64,000 bases of DNA from the NCBI GenBank assembly GCA_958510875.1, contig OY294067.1, positions 231,041,771 to 231,105,770 on the forward strand, in the 5' to 3' direction. Both the position numbers and the translations under genes were made by a program. Positions 41,338 to 56,700 of the stretch are shown here, piece by piece. This DNA comes from Endomychus coccineus (Eukaryota; Arthropoda; Insecta; Coleoptera; Endomychidae). Below the pieces are notes generated by a model. It was given only the letters and a program-made list of their open reading frames with translations. It did not search any database and was not told the origin of the DNA. The first letter of the stretch is position 1; each line of letters opens with the position of its first letter.

Positions 41338-42628
41338 TTAGACCAACTCGGAATTTCCCAATAAGTTTATTTATAGCTTGAACATAAATATTTCACTCTC
41401 TCTACTAATTATTAGCAAAATTAATTATCGTTCATGGTATACTCGAGCAGAGCAAGTGAAAGCAGGTCTTGAGTTGTAATGGAACCTCCGCAATACCCTC
41501 ACTACCGAGATTTATTTATCCTTCTTTCAGGTAAGTACACGCAATTTCTCGGGAATGATTCACGGGTAATTATACGACAATGCCAGGCACTTATATACTA
41601 ACCACACATAAATTTGGCAATTATAACTCTTACTTCCGAGTAGTCACAGTGTGTAAACCCTGGCGGAGAACTATCTACGACACACCCTTATTTCTGGGTA
41701 GACACAATGTATATTGGTGTGTCGTGATTCCCTTTCTCTCTAATCATTCACACTCTCTGACACAATACAATTACTTAACAAATTCAATTTTTACGTTTAT
41801 CGGTACAGAACACAATTAATTTTATCGGGACGTTATGGAAATCTGTACAGGATAAACTTATCAGGTACAATACAATAATTACAATTACTAAATAAACAAT
41901 ATTTGATATTACAAGGGCGCACCGCGGGCAAAACAATGGAACTAAATGTACTAACTCAAATAGCAAAATCACTATTTACCTAGTACTTCAAAGGTAATTG
42001 GTAGAGCACTTACTTTTTGATCTCGGCTGTCTAAATGACAGCACTTTAGTTGCTTGCTCACTATGTTCGTAAGAATTCTAATTCAACGCTTGCGAGGCGT
42101 TCTTTTATACCAATCGAGGTGCTGGTCAAGTCACCTACACCAGCTCCAGCCGAGCCCCTTTTTACTCATTTCGCGCTCATGATGGTCCCCCAGTTCCTCG
42201 ATTTTGTTACTTTTTATGGTTACATCTGTTTCGTTATCTTTTGTTGACATGATATACGCACGGCCCTGAATGAAATCAAAAACGCGACTTATGAATGAAA
42301 CCGTATGCAAATCTGATATTTAAACTGCCCGGTACTATCTATCTTCCTATATAACATTATAATTATTCGGAATTATCTATTCGAAATACCAATATAAACG
42401 AAATCTAAAATTTATGACCAATCTACGTGTTTCCCATTGAATAATTATTCCAGATTTTAGAGATTCGTTACAACCTTGTGGAAGCACTAGGTTATTTATG
42501 TAGGTGTAACAATATTTGCTTCTAGGTATGTTAATAATAATTTCCAATATTATAAATAATCAATTCATAATTATTCTTATTATAACGGCATATGAGCCAT
42601 CAGAGAGTAAGAAAAAACTAACATGTAT
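41338..42628. other. Intergenic, nothing recognised
   Basis: Mixed-composition sequence with short open frames only and no family similarity. Confidence 0.45.
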
Positions 42629-43265
42629 AGGGTGCGGCAAAATATACCCAGCCAAGTTTATTTTAAGTTGAAAAAAAATTAATCGCAAAATAAAAAATTT
42701 TTTAATAGAAACTATTTATTAAAACATGTAAAATTATTTATGAAAAACTACATCAAGTAAATGACTGCCACTACAAATCAGACAATGACCCTCTATTTTG
42801 AGCGTGTATCACAACTTGTGCAATATTTCAGCTGGACTTTGCGCAATTTCTTTACGTGTTCTAATGTTTGTGCGCGATTAATATAGTTTATTTTTCAAGT
42901 ATCCCTACAAGAAAAAATCTGGTACCGTCAAATCCCAATGAGGCGGTCACTCACATCTCCATTTTTTGAGAGCAGCCTGGCAGGGAAAATGTCTCTAAGA
43001 GCGACCGATTCGCGCGCTGTGGCATACAGCGCCATCCTGCAGGAACCAGAAATTGTCCGTGCAAACTTGACGTATTATTGTTCGATACCGTTCTCCATTA
43101 ACAGTAACTGCATTGTCCCTGGCATCTTCAAAAAAGAAGGGTCCAATGATTGGTTCGGAGCATATTGCGCACCAAACAACGACTTTTTGATCAAACTGTA
43201 CGTTCTCTTGAATAAAACGAGGGTTTTCTATTCCCCAAACTTCTTGGTTGGTTCCAGTCAAGTTT
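42629..43265 (-). pseudogene. Tc1/mariner transposase remnant
   Basis: A frame at 43261-42995 reads VWGIENPRFIQENVQFDQKV, WCAICSEPIIGPFFFE, VNGERYRTIIRQ and LQDGAVCHSARIGRS, the central catalytic region around the second Asp. Further minus-strand blocks towards 42800 are degraded. A GGGTGCGGCAAAATATACCC string at 42629 resembles a terminal repeat, but no matching end was found on the other side. It is related to, but distinct from, 18217-19421. Confidence 0.8.
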
Positions 43266-44581
43266 AAGGTGTACCATTAAATTTTATTGTGATTCAAATT
43301 TTTTTTAATTATGCAAACCTGACAAATTCATATAAAATAAAATATGGGGAAATACTTCAATATGAATAATATATTTCATTTAAAACTTGTAATAAAACTT
43401 CTTGCGACATCATACCTATGCTAATAAATGCAATAAGATTATAAGTATTTATTACAAAACAGTCATAATCAAGGGCATTCACGAGGGCGGGGACTGTATT
43501 CCCTAGTTTCCCAAACCAAAGATTTTTGAAAACAATGTGAACTAAGAACATTTGTAGAAAATAATACAAGTTATTGTATATTTTTAAATAAATCATTGAT
43601 GTGATTGAAAAAACTTGAGAAACAATGTGCAACCCCCTACCCCTTAGAAATTCTGCGTTCGTGTCTGCCCATAATTATGTTCCACAATTTATGATAGGAT
43701 TCTTACTACTATACTATTTTGTTTAATTTATCATCTTAGAATCATTGTTATTTGTATATAATACAACACTGAAATCATCTTAGACAAGAAAATACATAAA
43801 AATAAAATAGGAATTAATTACAATACCTTAAATTAAATGTTTTATTATAAATGGAAATGACTTGAGCAATGCAGGTATTCAAATTCGATAGAGATCTATA
43901 ATGTCCAATAAGACTTTAAAATAGATATAGAAATGATAAAAAAGTAATGGCACTAATGAAGGAAAAAATATGAATCCAATAATCACAACTTTATGTAATT
44001 TTCTAATTAAATTATTCATTATTCAAAATCAAATAAGGAACAAAACTGATGAAGTTGATTCGTAATATTAAAATAATTATTAAATGGGTGTAAATATTGC
44101 ATGATATTTTATATTGGATGTGAGAGCATAGTTCCTAAAACAAAGACAAAATTCAAAATGAGAGAAAAACATTATAAGCTCCTAGAGAGTGAATAAGTGA
44201 GAGAAGAGATATAAAATATAAAAGAGAGAGCTTCATTTAGTTAGTTACATTTTGGTACATTCCAATTAAAAGAGATGTAGATATAAAATATGTATTTTCA
44301 CTCATACATTCAAATTTTCTACTAAAAAAATATATTCTTATTCTTAACATATATATCTTGCACATATGCCGGATGTGAATTAATTGAAACAGTTTAAATT
44401 TTAAATATTGACAAACATAAAATATTTCAATAATTGTAGCTACAATAATTATTGTAACTACATCCCCTCCTTACATCCTTCAACGTTAAGCAGAAGATCT
44501 CTTAATTTATGAATTTTTTTCCATAATCATGATATTTCATCTAATTGATCAATTTGATTTCAGAATATCCAACTCTAAGAA
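43266..44581. other. Intergenic 3' of the caspase gene, nothing recognised
   Basis: Very AT-rich sequence with no identifiable elements. Confidence 0.5.
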
Positions 44582-44587
44582 TTTATT
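44582..44587 (-). terminator. Caspase gene poly(A) signal
   Basis: AATAAA on the minus strand, about 180 nt downstream of the caspase stop codon, is the nearest canonical signal seen. It is assigned by position only. Confidence 0.5.
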
Positions 44588-44769
44588 TTTCGGATGAAGC
44601 AATTTCAGAGTAGATTAGTCAAATTGTCCAACAGACTGAAACAAATATGTGCCCCATGGCAGTAATTTACATTCAGGTGTATGGGGTATAATATGACTTT
44701 GAACACAATGCTTCAGAGCACATGATATTTAGAATATTTTGATTACTATTTTTGCATTAATTAAATTAC

Positions 44770-47700
44770 TTATGAAACTAGAGTTTTAACATTAAATTGT
44801 ATTAATCTTGTAAGCATACTCATTATGCATGGAATTTGTTTCTGTTTATGCATTACTGGCGTATCAGGAACATTACTTTCAAAATCAATGGCAACTCTTT
44901 GATTGACGAAGGTGAGAATGGTGAGCAAATCACATTGTAACGCACGGGCTTCCAACTCTTTTGTGAGTACCTGTACGAACCAAGAACCTTTAGTAGTATT
45001 ACGCCAGGAGAAGTAACCTAATTAAAGAGAAAAATAATTAGTTACACATTAAAGAGTTTACATTCTAAAATTATTTTTTTTAAATATACAAGAATAATCA
45101 ATATAATATTTGGGGAGATACAAAAAAAACTGTTTGCAACGTTACTGAACTATCTCGTTGAAGGTAGTCATAACCGGCCTATAACGTGGTAAAAAGACCA
45201 AAATATCTCACGCCATCTATGAATTTGAGACGTTACTGATCGATCTCGACTAGAAAGACCTAAACATTGTTATCTGGCAAAAGCCAACATGAGATATTTA
45301 TCTATACCCATTTGAGTATATTAATTTGTTTCTAATTTTCTTACAAAAAATTCTATCGGATTTGACAAGCAAATGATGGCAGTTCATATAGGTACCACTT
45401 TCTCTCTAATTTTGATAATATAACAAAATCTTTAGATTAGAAGACGTATTCATTGTCATCACTGAACATTCTCATATTAATAATTTGGCTGTATCAACAT
45501 TTCCTCAGCCCTGCATTTCCAGAAATCACCAGTTGAAGTAACGTCAACACCGTATCGCTTGTCACTGGTTATAGGCGGACTTAAGTCATCTTACTCAAAA
45601 TTATATAAATGGTGTAGTTTTAGATTATCAGTAAACCATGTTGTAAAATTAAACACTACTATGTTGAACCACTTCTATTTGTAACTTCCGTTACTCGAAT
45701 TTCAAGCGTTATTTTAAGGTCATCTTTAGACGGTATTCAAATACGAACTTACAAACAAAAGTAATATATCAACATAATTGTGTTTAATTTTGCAATAATG
45801 ATGAAATTTTATATCACATAGTACGAAGTGAGATAGACTTTTTACATAACAGTAAATTTCATTGTGATCAGTGGCCGCAAAAGTTGATAGTATTGCTAAA
45901 TTAGCGGAAAATCAAAACATGTTAGAGATGGAAACTACAAATTTTTATCCGGTAGTACTCTTGATATATTACATTTGACATCCTACCGACTTGAAAGTAT
46001 TTTGTGGATTGAAGAACTAAATCAAAATCTTCTAGCCTTACATTTCTATATCTAGTATACTCCCAAGTTAGTACAATAAACTAATAACAAAATTTTCACG
46101 TTTGAAATGAATAGGTGAGCCGGCACAAAATTTCAACTTTAGAAAACGAAAAAAAATAAGTCGCTTTTAGAATTACAAATAATTTATACAGATACTAAAA
46201 TGTGGAAAAACACAAATTTACACTTGGATAACAATACGTAAGAAAGAAATGATGTCATAGTTGGTTATTTTTATAACCAATTAATTTGAACAATTTCTTA
46301 AATGAGTGTAGCGCTGGCTTCGTTTAACCAGGAATATTTCATTTTAACAGTTCGCAACATATTACTGAGTTGCTGATAACATTTGAACTAATGAATTGAT
46401 TTGACCGTTTATATATTCGCTGTGGTGAATCTAAATTTTAATAGAATCAAAATTCAGAAATACCGAAACCGTTCTTCTCGGGACTGTAATTTACCTACAT
46501 TTATGTCGTGTACTCTTTTATCTGCGAAAATGGCAACACCATTATCATTTAGTGTTCAACAAATGGTATATGTAATCAACAATAAATTACGTTGAAGAGG
46601 TGAAGTATTTTTTTTCAAGTCCAAGAAGAAAACGGCAACGGACTCAAGTCGTTGTAAATGTAGATTATGTTGATCAGAGCGCAATTCAGAGTGTTATTTA
46701 TGATGTGTACAGGAACAAGGAACATTAAACTTTAAACTTCTGGATCGTGAAACATTTTAAGATTGGCAAAACATCACATTGGACAGTTTTGAAAAACATG
46801 GGTTTCAAATACAATAAGGATGATCCACGTGAAATGGAGTAATCTGACAACGCAATAAACGTAATTTTTACTTCAATATATTAAACTGAAAAATGAAGGT
46901 CTACATCAATTTCTCTATCTCGACGGAACATAGTTTTTCAAAGATGGGACTCTCGGTCATTACTGGCAAGATTATAACACTAAAACAGTGAAAATGATTC
47001 ATGCTGGTTGTACAGCAGATTTTATACTTGGTATTGAATTAATATTTTCTTCAAAAACAAAGGATGTTGAGTACCATGGTAGAAACAAATCAAAACAACT
47101 TGATTTGAATTTCAACTTTTACTGCATTTAGAAGAATACTCCACCATTATTATGGAGAATACTACTTAAAAATAATATACAATATGATAACACTTCCTTG
47201 ACGCCTCCGTTGTTGGGCTGGCTACCGATGAATAAGCTACAACCATAATACATAGTTGATATGTTAACTGAAAGATATTGGCATCGAGCACTTTGTCTAC
47301 CCCCTTACCATTGCATTTTTAACCCCATTGAACACATCTGGGGTATAATTAAAAGCTACAAGGATCACGTTGGTACATATGATAGTTCGACGGGAAAATC
47401 AGTGACTATGTGGAAAAAGGCTCTAGGCTAAGAAAATCAACACCCGAAATATGGTAGGCAAAGACTATTTGACATACTGATAAAGAGAATAGTTTAGAGT
47501 TATCGTTAATGTGCAATATTTTGAGAAACTTCAGTGTTTGAAGAAGACAAATGATATTTATTATTGTAATGTGGTTGTGCATCAACCTCTGGTTACAACA
47601 GCAAATTGAATACCCTTCCTTTTCTGTTGAACAATTTTTCATATCAGTATTTAAAACTTCTAGTTTTACAGTTTTATTTTCATATCAATTAATGAACCTC

Positions 47701-50700
47701 TTTTTAAAATCATGCAAGATGTAACTGGAATGAATCTTATTTCAACTTGCACTCATTTTCATTCAACTATACAGTGAATTCAATACCTTAAGTAACGTGT
47801 TTTTATTTGATGATACAGAAATGGCTCAAATATTTGTTGAAATAATATAATAAGATAAGAACACAGTATAACCTTCAGCTATGACGTCATTTCTTTCTAC
47901 AGCGAAGGAGCCATAGGTGCGTTATTAAGGGTACAGCCTGTAATTAGAATGACGTTCCAGGAAATTAATGATTATTTCTGAATTAAGAATATATATTTAA
48001 TCATTCAAACTACGTTACTATTCTATTTAACATGTTTTAAAACTTCTACATACTCAAATAGACTAAATATATATTCTTTTTGTTGAACCTGCAAAATATC
48101 TGGATTATAGGTGAAATTATCATTATGTTCTTACAGATGTAATCGAATCTTCTTTCAATAGTATGTAGCTTATCAAATAGTCTTGAAGCGTACACTGAAA
48201 CTGAGTCTTGTGTATGTATATGGCAAAACAGTCATCGCTTCTGGTCTGACAAACGAGACATTTTCTGAAAATGAAGGGGCCCATTTCCCAGAATACAGGA
48301 TGTCCGGAAATAACGTTAATAACCCCTAGGATCTTATTTCTCGGATGTTTTTAAGAAAAATGTTCAAAAGAGATGGTTTAAAAAATGCATCCTCTGATGC
48401 AAACGCGTGAACAAAATGGAAAGCTCTCTTGATACAACCTTCTCGCTTCAGCTGCATTGCCATTAGCTATTTCATAAAAGAAATGCATATCAGTCATGTA
48501 TGTACCTGTATAACCTTGCATTTCAAATTTAGTGCACTTCTTGTTTATATTTGGTCAGGGAGTCATATAACGGAACCAAATTTTTGAAAAATTTTGGTCA
48601 TTAAACGATATGACGATAAAAAGAATGCACCCTCCGTTAGGCATGCCCAAGAAGATATTACTACAAAATAATGCACCCTCCGTTAGACACGCTAAAGATG
48701 AAAATTCAGTTTGGTGAGTACTATACAAAAATAGTATTAATCAGGTCGAACCCTGAATTTCGTGTAAAAAAATATGGCGTGCCTGAAGAAAAAATTAAAT
48801 CAATATTTTGCGCCATTCTTTTAGTTATATAATTTTCAAATCGGTTTTACTCGAAAATGGCGTCCAATCAAAACAAGACAGATCAACTTTTTATTAAAAA
48901 AATTCCAATTTGCAAAGTTATGAAAAAATCACGAAAAACAAAGACTATTTTTTACCCTAAGCACTGCCTAGTTCCCATCTTTCCTCGTTCTAAATTAATA
49001 TTTTTGTCGGCAGATATAGTTGAAAAATCATATACTTAGTTACCTTTTTGAATTTCAATATATCTTGAACCGTTTCGCAGATATTTACCAAAATTTTTCT
49101 TCCGAGTGCACCGGAAAGAAGGCTATAGCTCCCTTAGGAACCGTTATTCCCCCTTGTTTATATGAACTTTTGTATATATGTAAATATTTACCGAAGTATA
49201 TATGACTTTAAAATAAACTATAAGAGTCCACACTGTGGATACACTAAAACCCCTAAGACTATTTAGAAGGGATGGAAATGTAAGCAAAAAATCAATTTAA
49301 TGAATTCAGATTTATCTCTTATTGAGGGTAATCGCTTATATTAAACCCTATTAATTCCAAATAGTGGTTAAACAGACACATTTTAATTTATAATTTAGTT
49401 TACTCTAATGATGCTACTTGTTAGGCCCTCAGTACTTAACAGTATTGTTAGTAATTAAGGGTGTTAGTCTCTTTTTATAGTATTATCTGGATCAAACCAC
49501 CCTGACCGTAGCACGTTGCTAAGCTTGCAGTATGAAAGATGGAAATAGGGTAGTTAAATCAATAATTAAGGATCTCTACCACAAGAGGGATATGCCCCAT
49601 CATTATGTAAAGGTATTACAACATACAGTTCGCTATATTTATGTGATCGTATATGACAAAATTTCGGCATAGTACTTAAAATTAAGTTCAAAAGAAGAAG
49701 TGCAACAATTTATGAACATACATAAAAACAATCACATTTCCATGCTTTATACTATGTTTTATGTCGATGTAGCGAGAGTATCCGTAGATCCCAGGAGGGC
49801 GATCAGTATGCTGCGCATATGCTCAAAGCATTAAGACGAACCGAGTGAGTGAGCCGGAAGGAGGAAAGCGGATTCCTATTTAAAATAAATTTATTGGTTA
49901 AAAATTCGCAGGTACAAACTTGTTTCCAAATATCTAGTTATCTTTATGAACTATACATCACTCCCTAATAATGTAAAACTAGTTCCATTTGAGTCGATAA
50001 TAAAGCGAGTCTGTTCGGCTTGCTTCACTCCGTCTTAATTAAATTAGTGAAACTCAAACTATTATATTTATTATATTTGCTCATTTTACTGTTCGCTACG
50101 CATAAGCCCGTCTTATTTCATTCAATGTTGTCAACAGAACGCGCTGTTCTTTTGTCGGATGCCGCACCAGAAGATCCGACCGGCAGCGAATATGTTATTC
50201 CTAGTTCTCTCAACGGCCGGACAGCTATGCCCAAAGACTTGAAAACGGCTCAAGATACGACTTTGAATTTTTATGCCAGTAAATTTCTAGCATCATATTA
50301 TCTAGTTTTTATAAAAATTTTGAGTGGATTGCATTTACCGTTTGGCCAATACACGGAGACACACTTCTATTCTAAAACGTAAACAGATTTTTACCGTACT
50401 TGGTAGGTGTTTGTAAACGAGATTGTTTACCGGAGAAGTTCCATTTCATGTACATATTGAAAGACGAGATTCGTAATGACGAAATAAAACTCAGAAGGTA
50501 AATAGTAAACAGTTGTGATAGGGAAGTGTACATACAACATATATACATTGTACAACTTACGTTTGTAGACACAACTGTTGCCAATCGAATAGCGATTCGA
50601 TAAAGTATCTGATGAAATACTAGATCATACTGAGCCTACCGTTAGAATCAATAATACTGACGCATCTGAAATTTTTAGATAAAGGTCTAGAATGATGACT

Positions 50701-53700
50701 CTGACTTTGATGATATTCAGACTCTTAAAAAATTGCGTGAAAAAGCTATCATGCTTTTCACTAAACAAACTTTTAGACAAACAAAATGATTGGACTTTTT
50801 TAACCGAAACTAATTGTAAGTTGTGCAATGGCAAGATGAAAAGTCTCTGAAAAATGAAACAAGAAATGATTTATTGGGTCAAAACTTATTTTATTTCTCA
50901 ACATAATCTCCTTGTAGCTTGATATACTTCGTTCAACGTTTTTCTAATTTTTCGATCCCTTCCAAATAATACGATTTTGGCAATCCTTCAAAATAGGCGT
51001 TTGTTTCAGCGATGACCTCATCGTTGTAGCTAAACTCTTTCCGCCAAGTCATCTGTTTGTCCAACATATAAAGGTCTAAATTATATACAACTTAATCTAA
51101 ATATTCCCGACTTTTCGAATTTATTCGTTTTGTTTTCGCTTTATAGGTAGAAGATATTGGAAACTTTTTCACTTGGTTTGAATGCTACATTTTTTTCAAA
51201 ATGAACAATTGAAAAACATGTTCCGCCCTTCTCAGACTAATAAAAATACAAAAAGCCAGAGAAGTTTCAATAGACAGGGCAGATCTCTAACTTCATTTTA
51301 GAACAAACCAAGAAGGTGTTACGAAGTGTATATTCATTAGAAAAATAGTTTATAACATAACGTCAGCTGTTGAAATTATGCATAACCACCATACAGTGTG
51401 GTAGAAAGACCAAAATATCTAACGCCATCCCTCTAAGAAATCAAACAATGTACGAAGTTGACTGATAGATTTCTCGAACTATAAAATATTACTACTTGAG
51501 TACGCCAGATGGCCACACCAAACTGTACCAATGTAACAATGGGGAACTAAATGAATATACTAACAAATTTCTAGTTAGCTTTCTCCAAATAACGATAATA
51601 CTGTTGTACTGATAGCTTGTAATATGACCGATCGATTTAGACTACAAATTTCTACTAGTCTGGCGAGCGTATTCTGTCTTGTTAATGGAACATTTTCACG
51701 TTGAAAACTTGAAAACGGCTCAAGATACGACTTTGAATTTTTATGCCAGTAAATTTCGAGCATCATATTATCTAGTTTTTATTAAAATTTTAAGTGGATT
51801 GCATTTACCGTTTGGCCAATTCACGGGGACACACCTTGTGCCATATAACACATTTCAAAAGAAGACTTCATTCGCTAACGCTCATTCTGTCTTAACAATT
51901 GTTAATACAACTGAATTCCAAATGTATGGATATCATAAATTGATCACCTATGAAGAGTTACTAACAACTAACCGTTTGTACAACTTAGTATATGTCACAA
52001 AGTCCTACATACTTGGCCATAAAATGTTACAATAAATTACACTATGTATCTATTTCGAATAATTAAAAACCATCTTAGAAGTTAAAAAGTGTGCTTTTCT
52101 GCTCAAGGCGAATTTTTTTCCAAAAGTAAAACTTCACTGTGAATATCCTGGAATCACTTTTATAAACTTGACTCACCACCAATCTAAGATATATCAAATT
52201 ATTCGAAATTGTGTGGAGAAGTGAGATAAACAGTTAAAAGTTGCACATATAAGACTGTTTGACTGCTATTTGAAGACAAGTAAAAGAAAACGCTAAATTT
52301 TCATCAAATTTCAAAAAAATTGTAGAGCCAAATACAATTTTTTCGCGATTTGTATCTGTAGAGTGACTCATTACCAAGAGATTGATACCATTCTGAAGTA
52401 CATATGGACTTTTATTAAAAAGTTATAGCGCGTTAACCAATTAAGTTTCGTGAAAATTCTCACATATTTAATTCATCAAGGCCCAGGCAAAACGTAGCCT
52501 AATTACAGCCAAACTAACTACCCACTTCATAGCATAAGTGGAAAAAAAATACCCGTTTTTTTTACGCCGAAATAATTGTTAATACAATTGTAAAAATCAT
52601 CGGAATTCTTTCGATTTGATGGTGCCGATCGACTAAGAAGACCAAATTACTATGAGATATTTACTAATCCTCGCATTTTGCACAATTGTTTATTATTAAA
52701 ACGCTTATAAACAATTCAGCTGTTAAAAAGTCCGTTAGATCCACGCTGAGGAAAGTGCAAAAAAATGAAACTAACTAGGCAGATCATAGAATCAATGAAA
52801 AAAATTACCCGTGTCTTTTTGTTTAGCCAAATTGATTGTTTAAACAATCATTGTTCGAACAATTGTCATAAATCAACAAAATTTCAAATCAACTATTTGA
52901 GGATGCCAATCGACTCAGCGAACAAAATTACTATGACCTACGGACTTTTTGTCGCAAACCCAGCAATTGTATATTGTTAAAACGCTCATTAATAAATGAT
53001 TGTTTATTGTTTAAACAATCATTGTTTAAACAATCATTGTTTAAACAATCAATTCGGCCAAACCGAAAGAACGGGTATTTTTTTTCCACTTATGCTATGA
53101 ACTGCGTAGTTAGTTATGTGAGAATTTTCACGAAACTTAATCGGTTAACGCCATATGTACTTCGAAATAGTATCAATCTCTTCGTAATGAGTCGCTCTAC
53201 AGATACAAATCGCGACAAAACGGTATTTGGATCTGAATTTGGCTCTACGATTTTTTATCGACGATTTTTACGTCGAATTTGATGAAAATGTAGCGTTTTT
53301 TGTTTACTTTTCTGCAAATAGCAACCAAACAATCTTACATATGCAACTTTTAATTGTTTATCTCACTTATTCACACAATGGCGAATAATTTTTTTTACTT
53401 ACTGCATAATAAATTCTAATTCAAGTAGTTTTTTTTATTAAAATTAAAAAGTCATATTTGCAGGAGAGAAAAATGTATTTGATTTGAATTTCTGTTATCA
53501 ATGATTATTTGACAAGAGTGGGGCAAAGAAAACTACTTCTGGGAAACTTACCTTTTACTGTTGAATACATGATCAGAAAATCTGCTTGTTGTGGAATTCT
53601 GTAAGACGTGATTTCCTCACCATCTGTTTCTGTTCGCACTACTTTAACACCAGGGTCAAGTTTATCACCTTGACAAGCCTGAATGAAAAAAAGCTTAGGT

Positions 53701-56700
53701 TTTCCAGAAAGAGATGGGCATCTCTCTGGAGTAAAATGCCACCATAATGAATCAGGTTTATAATACATATCCTTAGCATAAATAACTCCCTGTTCTCCAT
53801 GGGATAAGATTGATATGACCACACAATCGTTTTTGCTGTGATCTAATTTTGAGACTAAAAAAAAAGGTCAACAGAAGATTAAAATTTCACAAGAGTAGTT
53901 TTGAATGAATTGACACATAATAAATATAATTACTCTGAAATTAGTTATTTTAGTAAGTTTGAAATTCAGATTTGGTTTATCGAGGACTACATATCATTTG
54001 AGAACTGGAAATAAAAATTATTTTGCAAATTCTCAGGTGATAAATATTTTTCATCTTGATACAATTTATCCCCATTTGTAACAACCAGCTAAATATTTTA
54101 CATGAAGTTCAATTATTGCAGTATAAACTGGCTTTTGTTGCAAAAACGTTGCAAGTTTTTTGAAAAATAAGTATATTATATGTTTGTAAACTTTCATAAC
54201 ATTATAATTTGCTGGTAATTATCTAGAACACCCTCTTCTTCATTCCACAAATTTTGGCTATACTCATGTGTTCTACACACTATCGGCATACCGTTTCACA
54301 CGATCTTATATTGTGTAAATTCATCTTTATGTAACAATTTAATTTTATCAATTTCATTTTTTACAGTACATACAACACTGTACATGTAAACATTGTTACA
54401 CAGGGTACACATGAACATCTTGCCTTTAATAAATATTTTATAATCATTGACAGTAGCCCCTGCCTTTTTAGAAAAAAAATTACATTTGCTACAGCCATTA
54501 CGAAATCAATAATTTGAACCTGTTTTTATTGACAGTGTCTCGATTGATGGATACAAATGAAAACCACAAATCCATAATCCGTGGTGTCTTTTTATAGTTG
54601 ACCAATAAGATGGTGGTATTTTGTACCGGTGTAAAGTTGGCAGCCAAATGTAAGCAGCCAAATCGCCGGAAACAGCCGAACAACCAGAAGCGTCGAAATT
54701 TAATAATGATACAAATTTATACAATGAGAGTGTATTGTTTCAAATTTTCCTCTAGTCTTAGACAATTTGAAATCATCATTTATGCCAAAGGGAGTTAAAC
54801 AACAAAATTATATAAAGACCTACTAAAATAATTAGTGATGGCAAAGTACTTGAAATAGAAAATGATAGTCTATCTATAAATAGGAAAACTATGTATGGAA
54901 GGAAAGTCTCTTCCATGCCTCGCAAGTGTAGTATTGTTACACTTAATGTAATAAAAATCAATTTTATGCTGAAGGAAACGAGAAGCCAGGATGGTATTGT
55001 TAAAAATAGATTATTATATAGGAAAACTTCGTACAACTGGATAAAGCCTTCGGTGCCGTCGAAGGGTTAGTATTGCTACCCTTATTATAATAAAAATTGA
55101 TTTCATGCTGAAGGAAACGAGGAACCAGCTTGGTATTAATACAGAAAATTGATAACTATATGAGAAAACTTCGTACAAGTGGAAAATCTCTTCGGTGCCG
55201 TCGAAGGGTTAGTATTGCTACCCTTATTATAATAAAAATTGGTTTCATGCTGAAGGAAACGAGTATTAATACCAAGCTGGATTCTTGTTTCTTTCAGCAT
55301 GAAATGAATTTTTATTATAATGAGGGTAGCAATACTAACCCATTCGACAGCACCGAAGGCTTTATCCAGTTGTACGAAGTTTTCCTATATAATTATCTAT
55401 TTTTAACAATACCATCCTGGCTTCTCGTTTCCTTCAGCATAAAACAGATTTTTATTACATTAAGTGTAACAATACTACACTTGCGAGGAATGGAAGCGAC
55501 TTTCCTTCCATACATAGTAGGCTGTGCCAAAAAAAATCGATATTCTTTTATTTCGCTCTTCTTCGAGTATATCATTCCCCGTTTAAATTCATTCAGGTTC
55601 TCCAAATTTGAAACAAATCGGTTAATATTTAGAGGTGCATCAAACCCAAAATGTGTTGTTTGATGTTTTTCCTCAATTTTTGAGAGGTTTCATAACACTG
55701 TTCTACAATAACGGGATGTTTGACACTTGGGAGACATTATTACATTCAAACACAAAGTATTTAATGCATTTCAGTCGCCATATCCACTTTCCCATACAAA
55801 TATTGGTGAAAAGAACCATTTTTTTAAGGCCTAAAAACTGTAATTTCCACTTTCAAATTAAATAACTTCATATTCTTAGGTTCGTGATGCAAACCTTTTT
55901 TGACACCAGAAACATATTTTTCTTAGCGGGTGGGAGGGGGTGGAATGGATTTGGTATCACATTAACTAACATCACATTAAAGGGAAGGTTCTAACCTTTT
56001 CAGAACTCAAATATTCATCCATTTTCGATTCAATGCAACCGAGTTAAAGCAATCTGAATTTTTTACCATTTTTGGTACATTTTCAAGTGGTGCGTTTATC
56101 CACTCGAGTGTAGATTATTATAACTGATGGGCGATTTTCTCTATAATTATCAATTCAATTCATGCTACGTGATACTAGACTACGTTAAAAGAGCATATGA
56201 CGCATCACGAACCTAAAAATATGAAGTTATTGAAGTTGAAAGCTGAAATTAGTTTTTAGGCCTTAAAAAACTGGTTCTTTTCGCCAATATATCTGTCGGA
56301 AACTGGATGTGGCGACTGAACTGCATTAAATTCTTTCTGTTTGAATGTAATAATGTCTCCCAAGTGTCAAACATCCCATTATTGTAGAATAGTGTTGAGA
56401 AACCTCTCAAAAATTGAGGAAAAACTTCAAAAAACACATTTTGGGCTTGATGCACCTTTAAATATTAGCCGATTTGTTTCAAATTTGGGGGACCTGAATG
56501 AATTTGAACGGGGAATGATATACTCGAAGAAGAGTGAAATAAAAAAATACCGATTTTTTTTGGCACACCCTAATACATAGTTTTCCTATTTATAGATAGA
56601 CTATCATTTTCTCTATCTCAAGTACTTTGCCATCACTAATTATTTTAGTAGGTATTTATATAATTTTGTTGTTTAACTCCCTTTGGCATGAATGATGATT

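Noticed and set aside
42995..43267. Overlapping frames on both strands near 43.0-43.3 kb
   Set aside because: The plus-strand frame is the shadow of the minus-strand transposase, which alone shows family motifs.
43357..43632. 91-codon minus-strand frame upstream of a Tc1/mariner remnant
   Set aside because: No recognisable motif and hydrophobic low-complexity composition typical of AT-rich DNA.
53010..53050. Three short palindromic units resembling a mini CRISPR array
   Set aside because: The units are contiguous without unique spacers, the genome is eukaryotic, and the array is the centre of a foldback element.
55130..55663. 177-codon open frame
   Set aside because: It runs through the palindromic insert of a foldback element, and its translation changes with the repeat units. 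No family similarity.
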